Shown: one piece after another, positions 19,847 to 29,348 of the stretch
Layout: each line of letters starts with the position of its first letter
How positions within the stretch are numbered: position 1 is the stretch's first letter
DNA from: Alkalibacterium olivapovliticus
GTDB lineage: Bacteria; Bacillota; Bacilli; Lactobacillales; Carnobacteriaceae_A
Length of the DNA: 64,000 nt
Assembly: GCF_003003275.1 (NCBI RefSeq)
Contig: NZ_PVTO01000004.1
Coordinates: 87,065-151,064 of the forward strand
Direction of reading: 5' to 3'
Notes under the pieces: model-generated
What the model was told of the DNA's origin: nothing
The model's database searches: none
Seen by the model: the letters and a program-made list of their open reading frames with translations, nothing else
Made by a program: the position numbers and the translations under genes

Positions 19847-21550
19847 ATGAATGAAAGAGAACGTATATTGGAATTAATGAAAACAGGCGTGATTTCTACA
19901 GAAGAAGGTTTGGATTTACTGGAATCGATTGCCACTAAAGAAGACAAGAAACAGGAAGACCCTGTATTCAACTCAGATGAAGTAGAATTTGAAGATCAGT
20001 CAGAACCGATTGAAGATGAAGCTGAGAATGAGAAACAGAAACAGGCAGAAGAATCCCTGGAGCAGTTAGTCTCTGAAATTAACGAATACTCTGTAGAATT
20101 AGACACAATCAGTGCTAAGCTGACGGACAGCAGAAAAGAACTGCAGCTTAAAAAAGAAGAGCTGGCTGGTATTGACCAGTCCAGTAAAGAATCAATCCAA
20201 AAAGAGAAAAATAACATTATCGAAAAAATTAAAACGATTCAGAAAGAACTTGAATTGATCAAGCAGCTGGATGAAGTAGACACTACAGAGGAAATTATCG
20301 CATTAAGAGACGAAATCAATGACCTTGATAAAGTCCTGACTGATATAGAAGAAAAGTCAGATGATGATGAAACAGGTAAAAAACGTATTGAGTTCGAAGA
20401 AGAAATTATCGAACTTGAAGAAAAAATTAGCGAACTGAGTGAGCAAAAAGCTGAGCTCATGAAGAAATTGCATAAATCTAAAATGAAACAATGGACCTTA
20501 AAAGCTAAGCAGGCAACTGCTCAGTTTGAGATTCCGGAAGACTGGGAGAAAAAAGCAAGTGAAGAATTCTCCAAAGCTGGTGAAAAACTCGATGCTGCGA
20601 GCAAAGAGTGGTCTAAACTGTTCAAAACGAAAGTCGATAAAGCATCTAAAAGCGATATTTCTGAAACGGTACGCTCTAATATCGAAAATGCTATGAGCCA
20701 CTTTGACTGGAAAGATATCAATATGAAAGTTCCAGCATTGAGCACAAGAGATTTTACAAAAGAGTGGACGTATGAGAACACAACAGCCACTATCCTGGAC
20801 TTCAAACTGGCTAACGGAAAAGTTGTCCTGAAACCTGGTACTGACGAGAAGATATCTTTTAAAGCAAAAGGAAAATTATATGGTAAAATGGATGAAGAAA
20901 CACCAGTAGAATCATTTGATGCACGCAGTACTATGACGATTGATGAAGACAAACTGGTCTGTCATGTGCCGAATAAACGTGTGTATGTCGAATTGGAAGT
21001 GACGCTTCCTAAACGGACTTATGATTATATCTCCATCACAATGCTGAACGGGAAACTTTCGATCAAAGACCTGGCAGCAAAAGACGTTTTTGCCAAATCC
21101 ACTAATGGATCACTTACCTTTGAGCAGTTACAGGCAACCATGCTGGAAGTGAAAGGCTCAAATGGTGCTATCAGTATTAAAGAGTCTGATCTGAAAGATG
21201 TTCTGGCGGGATCGGTCAACGGATCTATCCTGTTCCACGGCAAAACAGAGAGTGCAGACTTCTCAACCACTAATGGGGAAATAAAAGTAACATTAACAGA
21301 TAAGAAAGTAGTCAGAGTGAATGCCAATACGATAAATGGTAATGTCAAATTAGCTCTTCCAGCAGGTAGAGGGATCGAAGGTAAAGCAAAAACGACATTT
21401 GGGAAAGTGAAAAGTCGCTTGTCTGATACTGAACCGATGGATAAAGTTGAACACACGATGTACATCAAGCGAGTTACGGGTGAAACACCTTTAGACTTTT
21501 TTGCAGGAACAACAACGGGTAACATCCTGATCAAAGATACAGATCAATAA
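19847..21550 (+). CDS. YvlB-like DUF4097 protein with long coiled coil
   Basis: 567 aa. The first 35 residues (MNERERILELMKTGVISTEE) form the helical N-terminal module seen in YvlB-type proteins. About 60-215 is acidic coiled coil. The last 300 residues are DUF4097, a beta-repeat region with recurring NG turns (MLNGKLSIKDL, STNGSLTF, SVNGSILF, TTNGEIKV, TINGNVKL, TTGNILIKD). There is no signal peptide. B. subtilis YvlB is clearly shorter, so the coiled coil is an expansion. It leads a yvlB-yvlC-yvlD operon tied to envelope stress. GGAGGG precedes the ATG. Confidence 0.87.
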   Translation: MNERERILELMKTGVISTEEGLDLLESIATKEDKKQEDPVFNSDEVEFEDQSEPIEDEAENEKQKQAEESLEQLVSEINEYSVELDTISAKLTDSRKELQLKKEELAGIDQSSKESIQKEKNNIIEKIKTIQKELELIKQLDEVDTTEEIIALRDEINDLDKVLTDIEEKSDDDETGKKRIEFEEEIIELEEKISELSEQKAELMKKLHKSKMKQWTLKAKQATAQFEIPEDWEKKASEEFSKAGEKLDAASKEWSKLFKTKVDKASKSDISETVRSNIENAMSHFDWKDINMKVPALSTRDFTKEWTYENTTATILDFKLANGKVVLKPGTDEKISFKAKGKLYGKMDEETPVESFDARSTMTIDEDKLVCHVPNKRVYVELEVTLPKRTYDYISITMLNGKLSIKDLAAKDVFAKSTNGSLTFEQLQATMLEVKGSNGAISIKESDLKDVLAGSVNGSILFHGKTESADFSTTNGEIKVTLTDKKVVRVNANTINGNVKLALPAGRGIEGKAKTTFGKVKSRLSDTEPMDKVEHTMYIKRVTGETPLDFFAGTTTGNILIKDTDQ

Positions 21551-21574
21551 ATCAATGGAAACGAGGGGTGCAAA

Positions 21575-21877
21575 ATGAAAAAGTTAGCTAAATCAAAAGA
21601 TAATGCAGTTATTTTTGGAGTGTTAGGCGGATTAGGCGACTACTTTGGAATCGATCCAGTTCTACTGAGAGTTATTGTCGTAGTGGCAACTTTCATTGGC
21701 GTAGGTTCGACCGTTCCAATCTATTTGTTATTAGCGCTGGTCATGCCTGACACTAATGAAACAGTAAGTAAACCGTCTTCTCACACAAAAAAATCGTCTC
21801 CTTTCGGTAATTTAAACGAAAAACCCAAACGGAAAGAGGCAGAAAAAGTAGAAGACGAGGACTGGAGTGATTTTTAA
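21575..21877 (+). CDS. PspC-domain envelope stress protein (YvlC-like)
   Basis: 100 aa. The PspC domain is at residues 3-62 (KDNAVIFGVLGGLGDYFGID, then a membrane helix near 30-55). A basic, Ser/Lys-rich cytoplasmic tail follows. GAGGGG precedes the ATG, 24 bases after the YvlB-like stop. PspC proteins sense or relay membrane stress; here the likely partner is the DUF4097 protein. Family call is firm, the signalling role inferred. Confidence 0.9.
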   Translation: MKKLAKSKDNAVIFGVLGGLGDYFGIDPVLLRVIVVVATFIGVGSTVPIYLLLALVMPDTNETVSKPSSHTKKSSPFGNLNEKPKRKEAEKVEDEDWSDF

Positions 21878-21880
21878 TTT

Positions 21881-22210
21881 ATGAAATGGTGGCAACGAAT
21901 ATTAGCTAATACTATTATTTTTCTAGCGCTGGCAGGTTTTCTTGGAGGCTTTTACATTGATTCGTGGGCAACCGCACTAGTTGCAGCAGTTGTTTTCGGA
22001 ATTCTGAATGTAATCGTCAAGCCGATTTTAGTGATACTGTCATTCCCCATAACGATGATGACGCTGGGACTTTTTTACTTCGTCATAAATGGGTTGATGT
22101 TATGGCTGACAGCTGCGCTCGTTAGTGGATTCGGGTTCAGTTCATTTATAATGGCACTGGTCGTAGCGTTTATCGTTTCAGCGCTCAATGCATTCTTTAA
22201 TAACGCATAA
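21881..22210 (+). CDS. Phage-holin-family-4-like membrane protein (YvlD-like)
   Basis: 109 aa, four predicted membrane helices, the YvlD family. It starts 3 bases after the pspC-like stop, so it is co-translated, and it closes the yvlBCD-type operon. Despite the family name there is no phage context. Function unknown; the operon suggests envelope maintenance. Confidence 0.87.
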   Translation: MKWWQRILANTIIFLALAGFLGGFYIDSWATALVAAVVFGILNVIVKPILVILSFPITMMTLGLFYFVINGLMLWLTAALVSGFGFSSFIMALVVAFIVSALNAFFNNA

Positions 22211-22243
22211 ATAAAAGTGCCGGAAAATAACTAGTTAAAGAAA

Positions 22244-22289
22244 AAACACCGTCAGACCAAGGATTATATTCCTTGGTCTGACGGTGTTT
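22244..22289. terminator. Bidirectional terminator between yvlD and the ABC permease gene
   Basis: A 20-bp nearly perfect stem (22244-22263 with 22270-22289), with A run on the left and TTT on the right. It serves the converging genes on both strands. Confidence 0.9.
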
Positions 22290-22343
22290 CTATATGCCTG
22301 CATTCCTGAATTTCTAAAAGCGACTTTAGTATCAGCCAGTCAT

Positions 22344-23159
22344 TTAATTTTTGTTTTTATACAGATACATTGTCAAAGGACCAAAGAGGGTTACTAATAA
22401 TCCGGAAGAGACAAGAGTCCAAAGGATTTCTGTCTGAACATCGTAACCATGCATTAACCCTCGAACGGAGTCGACTAACATCGAAATAGGATTAACATTT
22501 ACGAACCATTCCAGCACAAGCGGCATTGTTTCCGGATCTACAAACGCACTGCTCAAAAACGTGAGTGGGAAAATGATCATCATGGCTGTTGCCATCAATG
22601 CATTTTCTGACTCCATGACAAGAGCGAGAACTGTCCAGATCCATGATAAACTGAAGGCAAACAGCAAGAGTAAAGCCACAGCCATGCCTACGCCAATGAG
22701 ATTGCCTTCAGGTCTGAAGCCTAAGATCATCGCAAACCCAATCATGATGACCGAGGCTACGCTGTATCTTAAAGTGTCAAAAAGCATCGCACCGACAAGC
22801 GAAGAGGGAGACCAGATCGGCAAAGTTCTCTGACGGTCGAAGAATCCTTTCTGCAGATCTTTATTCAAGTCCAGTCCGGTGTACATGGTGATCTGGACTA
22901 CAGTCTGGACAAGGATACCAGGTAAAATGTACTGAAGGTATTCCTGAACTGATCCAGCGATTGCTCCTCCAAAAAGGTAAGTGAACATCAGAAGAAAAAG
23001 TATCGGCATAGCAGTAATATCCATTAAGGCCATAGGTGTATGCTTTGTTTTAAGTAACGACCGCATCGCGAATGTACCGACTGAGGCCATCGCACCAGGT
23101 GGTGTCGGTCGTTTTGTAGATATGATAGCGTCATCGAGATTTTTTTGTCTAGTGTCCAT
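22344..23159 (-). CDS. ABC-2 type exporter permease (DrrB-like)
   Basis: 271 aa from the ATG at 23159, which follows AAGGAGG; the longer frame to 23210 overlaps the ATPase gene and lacks a site. Six membrane helices and the ABC-2 motif region (FVNVNPISMLVDSVRGLMHG) mark the daunorubicin-resistance DrrB type. It is downstream of its ATPase partner with 16 bases between. Likely a drug or lipid exporter; substrate unknown. Confidence 0.9.
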   Translation of the reverse strand: MDTRQKNLDDAIISTKRPTPPGAMASVGTFAMRSLLKTKHTPMALMDITAMPILFLLMFTYLFGGAIAGSVQEYLQYILPGILVQTVVQITMYTGLDLNKDLQKGFFDRQRTLPIWSPSSLVGAMLFDTLRYSVASVIMIGFAMILGFRPEGNLIGVGMAVALLLLFAFSLSWIWTVLALVMESENALMATAMMIIFPLTFLSSAFVDPETMPLVLEWFVNVNPISMLVDSVRGLMHGYDVQTEILWTLVSSGLLVTLFGPLTMYLYKNKN

Positions 23160-23175
23160 ATCAGGACCTCCTTCT

Positions 23176-24120
23176 CTATTCTTCATCTGTAAGCGCAAGA
23201 AATACTTCATCTAAGCTGGGCTGACTCAACGAGAAAGTGATTAGTTCAATCTCAGCTGCGGTCAGTTCATTGAGAGCTTTAGCGGCAACAGCAGGGTCAG
23301 TGACTTTAACCAGTAATTGAGATTTTTTTGTTGATTCCTGAAGGACGGACCCTATACTATCCTCCAATATGACTCTGGAACGATCATAATCATACTCGTT
23401 TTTTAACGTGACATGCAGCATTCCGGTCCCTACAGATGCCTTTAGTTCAGTGGATGTCCCTTCTGCTATGATTTTACCTTTATTTATCACAGCTATACGG
23501 TCAGCAAGCTGATCAGCTTCATCCAGATACTGGGTGGTCAACAGCACAGTGGTCCCGGCTTTGGTCAAAGTACGAATGACGTCCCAAACCTGATTTCTGC
23601 TTCTCGGATCCAATCCGGTTGTCGGTTCATCCAGAAATAGAAGGTCAGGTGTAACAACTATACTTGCAGCTATATCTAATCGTCTACGCATGCCTCCAGA
23701 GTAATCTTTAGACTGTTTACCGGCGGCGTCGGACAATCCGAAAGCTTTTAATAATTCGCTTGCTCTTTTTCGGGCATCTTTTCTTGAAAAACCAACTAGT
23801 CTGGAAACCATTACCAGATTTTCCATCCCAGTCAGATCTTCATCAATCGACGCATACTGACCTGTCATGGCGATTCTTGGACGGATTTTTTTTGACTCGC
23901 CTGTCACATCGTGACCAAAAATAGAAGCGGTTCCTTCATCTATCTTTAATAAAGTACTTAACATTCGAACCGTGGTGGTTTTTCCGGCTCCGTTAGGACC
24001 GAGGAATCCATAAACTGTTCCTTTTTCGATTTTCAAGTCGATTTCATCGACTGCATAGAAGGCATCAAACTTCTTAATCAACCCTTTGGCTTCTACTGCA
24101 TACTCAATAGTCTGTGCCAT
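23176..24120 (-). CDS. ABC exporter ATPase (DrrA-like)
   Basis: 314 aa. Walker A GPNGAGKTTT (about 40), signature YSGGMRRRLDIAAS (about 142), Walker [13 protein letters not shown], and the DrrA-type C-terminal extension. CAGAAGGAGTT precedes the ATG. It powers the DrrB-like permease just downstream and diverges from a MerR-type regulator, which is the likely controller. Confidence 0.93.
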   Translation of the reverse strand: MAQTIEYAVEAKGLIKKFDAFYAVDEIDLKIEKGTVYGFLGPNGAGKTTTVRMLSTLLKIDEGTASIFGHDVTGESKKIRPRIAMTGQYASIDEDLTGMENLVMVSRLVGFSRKDARKRASELLKAFGLSDAAGKQSKDYSGGMRRRLDIAASIVVTPDLLFLDEPTTGLDPRSRNQVWDVIRTLTKAGTTVLLTTQYLDEADQLADRIAVINKGKIIAEGTSTELKASVGTGMLHVTLKNEYDYDRSRVILEDSIGSVLQESTKKSQLLVKVTDPAVAAKALNELTAAEIELITFSLSQPSLDEVFLALTDEE

Positions 24121-24209
24121 ACTTGCCCAACTCCTTCTGTTTTTTATGTTATTCGAAGCAACCTTTTCAATACTAAATACTGAGTTGCCTGATTCCGCAC
24201 CTCCTTAAC

Positions 24210-24250
24210 CAGTGTACAACACTTATGCAAGTCCCTAAGTAGTGCTGGTC
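24210..24250. repeat. Imperfect inverted repeat in the exporter/MerR divergent region
   Basis: ACCAG...ACACTTA (about 24209-24224) mirrors TAAGTAGTGCTGGT (about 24236-24249). It may be an operator or leader hairpin of the exporter operon. Most of the 283-base divergent region is otherwise plain. Confidence 0.35.
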
Positions 24251-24305
24251 TGGTCCTTGTCAGTTAAGGGGTAAAATTAAAAAAACCTGTCATGTGCTTT
24301 AACCT

Positions 24306-24334
24306 TTTACTTTAAAGTGGAATTGAACTATAAT
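24306..24334 (+). promoter_or_regulatory. Promoter of the tandem-MerR gene with internal palindrome
   Basis: TTTACT (24306-24311), a 17-base spacer and TATAAT (24329-24334). A perfect 10-base palindrome ACTTTAAAGT (24309-24318) overlaps the -35 and spacer, where MerR regulators bind. Confidence 0.6.
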
Positions 24335-24403
24335 AACCAGAAGGTGAAGGTCACGTGTACAGTTACATGATTTCAAACACTGTTCAGCGAAAGGATGTAA
24401 ACG

Positions 24404-25153
24404 ATGAAGGGAATAGAAATAGCAAGGCTATGCAATGTGTCTACCAGTACTTTAAAACATTACGAAGAATGGGGTCTTGTTCCGGAGATACCCAGATCAG
24501 AGAATGGATACCGTAATTATTCACCTGTTCATTTAGCCTATTTCCAGTGCATTATCAGTTTGAATATTGGGTATGGTATGGCATTTGTTAAAGAACTGAT
24601 GCCGCTGATTCACAAGGGAGAGACCATGACAGTATTATGGAGCGTGAACCAGGCTCAGTCAGTCCTGCAGGAGGAAAGACGTCAGGCAGAGCAGATACTG
24701 AAACTGCTTGAAAAGGAAGATGTAGACTGGTTCGATTCTATTCGCAGAAAAAAAAGTCACTACACGATAGGTGAAGCTGCAGAAATAGCAGGAGTTGCGA
24801 CATCAGCCATTCGTCATTGGGAGCTGGAACAGCTGATCAATCCTGCACGGCATGCGGAAAGTGGATACAGGTTATTTTCTTCTGAAGATATCAGACGGAT
24901 TTTGATTATACGCACAGTATCTAAAGCCGCCTGGTCACTTGATATTGTTAGAGAAGTACTTGAAGAAGCAGATAGACATGATCTGACTAGAACTAAAGAG
25001 ATGGCAGCCCGTTCGCTGGAGTATATTGATGTCACACTGATAGCCCGCATTAAAGCAATGGCTTCGTTAACTGCCTTACTGGACCTCATATGCACCGAAA
25101 GCGATATTTGGGCAGCTGAGAATCTGGGTCATTATGCCTATTATCAGAAGTAA
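24404..25153 (+). CDS. Regulator with two tandem MerR DNA-binding domains
   Basis: 249 aa. The first MerR domain covers residues 1-70 (IARLCNVSTSTLKHYEEWGL). The second covers about 119-190 (IGEAAEIAGVATSAIRHWEL then SGYRLFSSEDIRRILIIRTV). A linker helix lies between and an effector-like helical tail follows. Canonical MerR proteins have one HTH and work as dimers. GCGAAAGGATG precedes the ATG. It is divergent from the DrrAB exporter. A role as drug-responsive activator or repressor of it is inference. Confidence 0.85.
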   Translation: MKGIEIARLCNVSTSTLKHYEEWGLVPEIPRSENGYRNYSPVHLAYFQCIISLNIGYGMAFVKELMPLIHKGETMTVLWSVNQAQSVLQEERRQAEQILKLLEKEDVDWFDSIRRKKSHYTIGEAAEIAGVATSAIRHWELEQLINPARHAESGYRLFSSEDIRRILIIRTVSKAAWSLDIVREVLEEADRHDLTRTKEMAARSLEYIDVTLIARIKAMASLTALLDLICTESDIWAAENLGHYAYYQK

Positions 25154-25331
25154 GGCTTTAAGACAATGCTGATCAGCGATGTTCCAGCAGCTAGGAGAGA
25201 GATGAGCAGACATACAGGCATCAGCAGCGATGTAAACTCCTTCGGAAGCCATCAGACTCTTTCATCTATAAAGGCAAGCTGAAATATGATATGATTAAGA
25301 CATGTTTGATTATGTGTAAAGGAGATTGAGA

Positions 25332-26270
25332 ATGGGCGCTTCAGTAAAAATACATGAACTAGTAGATGCAATGGATGACATAAGTGTAGTCATCGGAGAA
25401 GAGCATTTGGATCGTGAGATCGTAATCAGTGATCTATCTCGACCAGCACTTGAATTAACCGGTTATTTCTGTTTTTACCCACAAAACAGAATGCAGCTTT
25501 TAGGTAAAACGGAATTGTCATTTGCTGAACGAATGACAAGTGACGAACGCTATATCGTAATGAAACGAATGTGTCAGGCCGATACACCAGCATTTTTGGT
25601 GTCACGGAGTTTAGAACCACCTAAAGAGCTGATTAAAGCGGCTAAAGAGAAGGGGATCCCGGTTCTTGTCTCTAAACGGTCGACTACACGATTGTCGTCC
25701 AACGTCACCAACTTTTTAGAAGAACGTCTGGCAGAACGTATTTCTCAGCATGGTGTTCTAGTCGATATATACGGGATGGGTGTGCTCATAATAGGAGATT
25801 CCGGAATTGGAAAATCAGAGACGGCACTTGAACTTATTCAGCGTGGACACCGACTGGTTGCTGATGACCGTGTAGAACTGTATATGATGGATGAAAGACG
25901 TATCATTGGTGAACCACCAGAAATACTGAGACATCTAATTGAAATTCGTGGCATAGGAGTCATTGATGTCGTTAATTTATTTGGCGTAGGGTCTATACGA
26001 TCGAAAAAAACAGTGGATTTGGTTATCAATTTAGAACACTGGGACAAGAACAGACAATATGATCGTCTGGGGCATAATTTGGACAAAATGAGATTCTTTA
26101 ATGTTGAGATTCCTAAATTGTCGATTCCCGTAAAAGTAGGACGAAACCTGTCCATCATTATTGAAATAGCAACGATGAATATACGAGCTAAAGAAATGGG
26201 ATATGATGCGACTAAAACCTTTGAAAAGAATCTGAATAATCTAATCAGAGAAAATACTCAAGGAGACTAA
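25332..26270 (+). CDS. hprK: HPr kinase/phosphorylase
   Basis: Phosphorylates and dephosphorylates Ser46 of HPr, the central switch of carbon catabolite control in Firmicutes. 312 aa from the ATG at 25332, 7 bases after AAGGAG; a TTG two codons earlier is less likely. P-loop GDSGIGKSET is at about 154-163, followed by LVADD, and the HPrK signature EIRGIGVIDVVNLFGVG is near 203-219. Residues 1-130 are the N-terminal domain. It is followed by lgt with 14 bases between, the standard Firmicute order. Confidence 0.97.
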   Translation: MGASVKIHELVDAMDDISVVIGEEHLDREIVISDLSRPALELTGYFCFYPQNRMQLLGKTELSFAERMTSDERYIVMKRMCQADTPAFLVSRSLEPPKELIKAAKEKGIPVLVSKRSTTRLSSNVTNFLEERLAERISQHGVLVDIYGMGVLIIGDSGIGKSETALELIQRGHRLVADDRVELYMMDERRIIGEPPEILRHLIEIRGIGVIDVVNLFGVGSIRSKKTVDLVINLEHWDKNRQYDRLGHNLDKMRFFNVEIPKLSIPVKVGRNLSIIIEIATMNIRAKEMGYDATKTFEKNLNNLIRENTQGD

Positions 26271-26284
26271 CAGGAGGAACTTGA

Positions 26285-27160
26285 ATGAACACTATTATTG
26301 GGAGTATTGATCCTGTTGCCTTTCGTCTTGGCCCTATTGAGCTGGCATGGTACGGATTAATTATTGTTTTTGGAATGTTTGTAGCCGTTTGGCTAAGTAT
26401 GAAAGAAGCGGGAAAAAGAGGAATCGAAGAAGATTTCATCGTTGATCTGGCTTTTTGGATTTTACCAGCCGGAATTATCGGTGCCAGAATATATTATGTC
26501 CTATTTAAATTACCTACTTATCTTTCGAATCCTATCCGGATGTTTTATTTTTGGGAAGGTGGCCTTGCTATATACGGAGGACTGATATTAGGCTTCATAA
26601 CTTTATACTGGTACAGTGAAAAACGTCGTGTTCCTGTTTGGCTGCTGGTTGACATACTGGCACCGCATGTAATGCTTGCGCAGGCTATAGGCAGATGGGG
26701 GAATTTCATCAATCAGGAGGCTCATGGAACAGAAGTGTCACGTCAGTTTCTTGAACGGCTGAGATTACCTGAATTTATTATCAATCAGATGAATATCAGG
26801 GATGTCTACTATCACCCGACATTTTTATATGAGTCGGTCTGGAACGTTATCGGGTTTACTATCTTGATGATCGTCAGAGCCAAGACGAAGCTGATGATTA
26901 GAGGAGAAGTCTTCTTAAGCTATCTGGCGTGGTATGGGTTCGGACGTTTCTTCATTGAAGGTATGCGAACGGACAGCTTGTATATTGGAGGCCTACGAGT
27001 ATCACAACTCCTGTCACTCGCATTATTTATAGGCAGTATCGCATTGATGATTTACAGAAGAGTGTACGTGTATCCTAAACCTGAGTATTATACAGAGGGG
27101 ACAGAACCGGAAAAAGTGTTTGAAGAAAAGAAACAAAAATATGAATCTAAAAAGAAATAA
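26285..27160 (+). CDS. lgt: Prolipoprotein diacylglyceryl transferase
   Basis: Adds diacylglycerol to the lipobox cysteine of prelipoproteins, the first step of lipoprotein maturation in the membrane. 291 aa, seven membrane helices, signature GRWGNFINQEAHG (about 137-149) and the GEVF...YGFGRFFIEGMR segment. ACAGGAGGAAC precedes the ATG. It lies in an hprK-lgt-gpsA-galU run. Confidence 0.97.
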   Translation: MNTIIGSIDPVAFRLGPIELAWYGLIIVFGMFVAVWLSMKEAGKRGIEEDFIVDLAFWILPAGIIGARIYYVLFKLPTYLSNPIRMFYFWEGGLAIYGGLILGFITLYWYSEKRRVPVWLLVDILAPHVMLAQAIGRWGNFINQEAHGTEVSRQFLERLRLPEFIINQMNIRDVYYHPTFLYESVWNVIGFTILMIVRAKTKLMIRGEVFLSYLAWYGFGRFFIEGMRTDSLYIGGLRVSQLLSLALFIGSIALMIYRRVYVYPKPEYYTEGTEPEKVFEEKKQKYESKKK

Positions 27161-27182
27161 AGAGAGATAAGGAGAGAAAATA

Positions 27183-28184
27183 GTGGGACATAAAATTGCT
27201 GTATTAGGTGCCGGATCATGGGGAAGTGCGCTGGCCGGTGTTCTCTTTGAAAACGGTCATACTGTTTCTATTTGGACAAGAGATAATGATCAGAAAGAAG
27301 AAATCAATAATCAGCATACCAATAAAAAATATCTGCCACAGTTTTCTTTTCCTGAAGATATATTGGCTTCAACTGATCTTAAAGAGGCAGTGACGGGTGC
27401 GGAAGCTCTATTATTTGTCATCCCGACCAAAGGGATGAGAGCCGTCGCAAAACAAGTTAATGCACTAATCGATCATAAAGTAACGGTCATTCATGCTTCA
27501 AAAGGTCTGGAAGAGCACAGTCATAAAAGGATTTCTACTATATTGTCTGAAGAACTTGTTCCCTCCTGGTTAACAGGAATTGTAGCATTATCCGGTCCTA
27601 GTCACGCTGAAGAAGTTATCAAGAAAGATCTGACGACGATTACAGCTGCATCTGAAACGGCTGTTTCCGCTCAACTTACTCAGGAATTATTCATCAATGA
27701 TTATTTTAGAGTATACACCAACAGTGACATTGTTGGTGTCGAAATTGGTGCTGCTTTAAAAAATATCATTGCTATCGGAGCCGGTGTCATTGCCGGTTTA
27801 GGATATGGTGATAACGCAAAAGCTGGATTAGTGACCAGGGGGCTGGCAGAAATCAGTCGTCTGGGCATCGAGCTGGGAGCAGACCCTTTAACCTTTATGG
27901 GCTTAAGTGGTGTAGGCGATCTGATCGTTACCTGTACAAGTCCTCATTCGAGGAACTGGAGAGCTGGCTATCAAATCGGTAAAGGAAAAGAAATCGACTC
28001 GATTCTAAGTGAGATGGGTATGGTCGTTGAGGGTATCTCGACTACGAGAGCTGCTTTTGAGCTTGCAGCCAGTCATGGAATAGAAATGCCTATTACTGAA
28101 GCCATCTACAATGTTGTATACAATGACTCAGATGTTGAATATGCTATACTGAATTTAATGCAACGAGAAGGAAAGTCAGAATGA
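27183..28184 (+). CDS. gpsA: NAD(P)H-dependent glycerol-3-phosphate dehydrogenase
   Basis: Reduces dihydroxyacetone phosphate to sn-glycerol-3-phosphate for phospholipid synthesis. 333 aa. Dinucleotide-binding GAGSWGSALAG is at residues 8-18, the catalytic-region lysine in EIGAALKNIIAIGAG, and substrate-binding SPHSRNWRAGYQIGKG near 253-268. The start is GTG at 27183 after AAGGAGAG. It is in the hprK-lgt-gpsA-galU cluster. Confidence 0.96.
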   Translation: MGHKIAVLGAGSWGSALAGVLFENGHTVSIWTRDNDQKEEINNQHTNKKYLPQFSFPEDILASTDLKEAVTGAEALLFVIPTKGMRAVAKQVNALIDHKVTVIHASKGLEEHSHKRISTILSEELVPSWLTGIVALSGPSHAEEVIKKDLTTITAASETAVSAQLTQELFINDYFRVYTNSDIVGVEIGAALKNIIAIGAGVIAGLGYGDNAKAGLVTRGLAEISRLGIELGADPLTFMGLSGVGDLIVTCTSPHSRNWRAGYQIGKGKEIDSILSEMGMVVEGISTTRAAFELAASHGIEMPITEAIYNVVYNDSDVEYAILNLMQREGKSE

Positions 28185-28225
28185 GACAAACTGGAAATCG
28201 ACTATTAATAAGGGAGTAGACAGTT

Positions 28226-29161
28226 ATGCAAAAAGTTAGAAAAGCAATCATTCCTGCTGCGGGATATGGGACTCGGTTTTTACCGGCTACCAAAGCTATG
28301 CCTAAAGAGATGATTCCGATTGTAGATAAACCGACCATTCAGTTTATTGTGGAGGAAGCGATTGCGTCTGGCATAGAAGATATTCTGATTATCACAGGTA
28401 AACTAAAGCGTCCGATCGAAGACCACTTTGATTCCAACCCTGAACTGGAGGAAAACCTTCGCGCTAAAGGAAAGGCTGACCTCCTGGAACTGGTGGAAGA
28501 GACAACGGGATTGAACTTATACTTTGCAAGACAAGCCTATCCCCTGGGATTAGGGCATGCTGTCCTTCAGGCTAAAGCGTTCGTCGGAAACGAGCCTTTC
28601 GTGATCATGCTTGGAGATGACATTATGGCCGATGAAGTGCCATTGACAAAGCAGCTGATCGACAGCTATGAAAAAACACACGCTTCTAATATTGCGGTCA
28701 TGAAAGTGCCGCATGAAGAGACGTCCAGTTATGGCATTATCGATCCGGAAGCAGAAGCAGGCGATGGGCTTTATAATGTCCGCAAATTCGTTGAGAAACC
28801 AGATCCAGACGATGCACCAAGTGATCTAGCAATCATTGGTCGTTACTTGTTGACTCCAGAAATATTTAATATATTAGAACACCTTGAGCCAGGAAAAGGT
28901 GGAGAAATTCAATTGACGGACGCCATCGATATCCTAAACAAAACTCAGCGTGTCTTTGCTAAAGAATTTAAAGGTGAACGATATGATGTCGGCGATAAAT
29001 TCGGATTTTTGAAGACGACGATTCAATATGGTCTGAAACATCCTCAGGTGAAAGATGGATTGAGAGAGTACATTCTGGAACTTGCAAAAGATCTGGAAAG
29101 TGGAAAAGTTGATAATAAAATGAATGCAGAATCTCACGATTTAGAAGAAGCGAAAGACTAG
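28226..29161 (+). CDS. galU: UTP-glucose-1-phosphate uridylyltransferase
   Basis: Makes UDP-glucose for cell-wall glycopolymers and glycolipids. 311 aa. The nucleotide-binding [19 protein letters not shown] is at 10-28, the metal site in MLGDDIM at about 131-137, and [11 protein letters not shown] near 190. AAGGGAG precedes the ATG. pgcA, which supplies glucose-1-phosphate, lies 1.3 kb downstream, so the two form one metabolic step pair. Confidence 0.97.
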   Translation: MQKVRKAIIPAAGYGTRFLPATKAMPKEMIPIVDKPTIQFIVEEAIASGIEDILIITGKLKRPIEDHFDSNPELEENLRAKGKADLLELVEETTGLNLYFARQAYPLGLGHAVLQAKAFVGNEPFVIMLGDDIMADEVPLTKQLIDSYEKTHASNIAVMKVPHEETSSYGIIDPEAEAGDGLYNVRKFVEKPDPDDAPSDLAIIGRYLLTPEIFNILEHLEPGKGGEIQLTDAIDILNKTQRVFAKEFKGERYDVGDKFGFLKTTIQYGLKHPQVKDGLREYILELAKDLESGKVDNKMNAESHDLEEAKD

Positions 29162-29240
29162 TAGCACAAGACTCAGGAGGGCTCTTTTTACAGTGAACAG
29201 AATGAGGGACAGCTGTTTAATGTAAAAGGAGCTTTTGCTC

Positions 29241-29268
29241 TTGACTTATAGTATGAGTCTAGTATACT
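29241..29268 (+). promoter_or_regulatory. Promoter of trxB
   Basis: TTGACT (29241-29246), a 16-base spacer and TATACT (29263-29268). The leader has a hairpin GCTTACT/AGTAAGC (29289-29305). Confidence 0.75.
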
Positions 29269-29348
29269 TATAGAGGTAGCAAGCGAGCTTACTAAAAGTA
29301 AGCGAGTATTCACGATAATCAATTTTCACCTTCAAGGAGGTTTACAAA

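Noticed and set aside
21025..21534. 169-aa minus-strand open frame inside the yvlB-like gene
   Set aside because: It is a shadow of a well-supported coding sequence, with no ribosome site and low-complexity Ser/Leu composition.
25144..25221. 25-aa hydrophobic mini-ORF on the minus strand
   Set aside because: It looks like a membrane helix, but the Shine-Dalgarno is about 15 bases away and it overlaps the 3' end of the MerR gene. It lacks toxin-family signatures.
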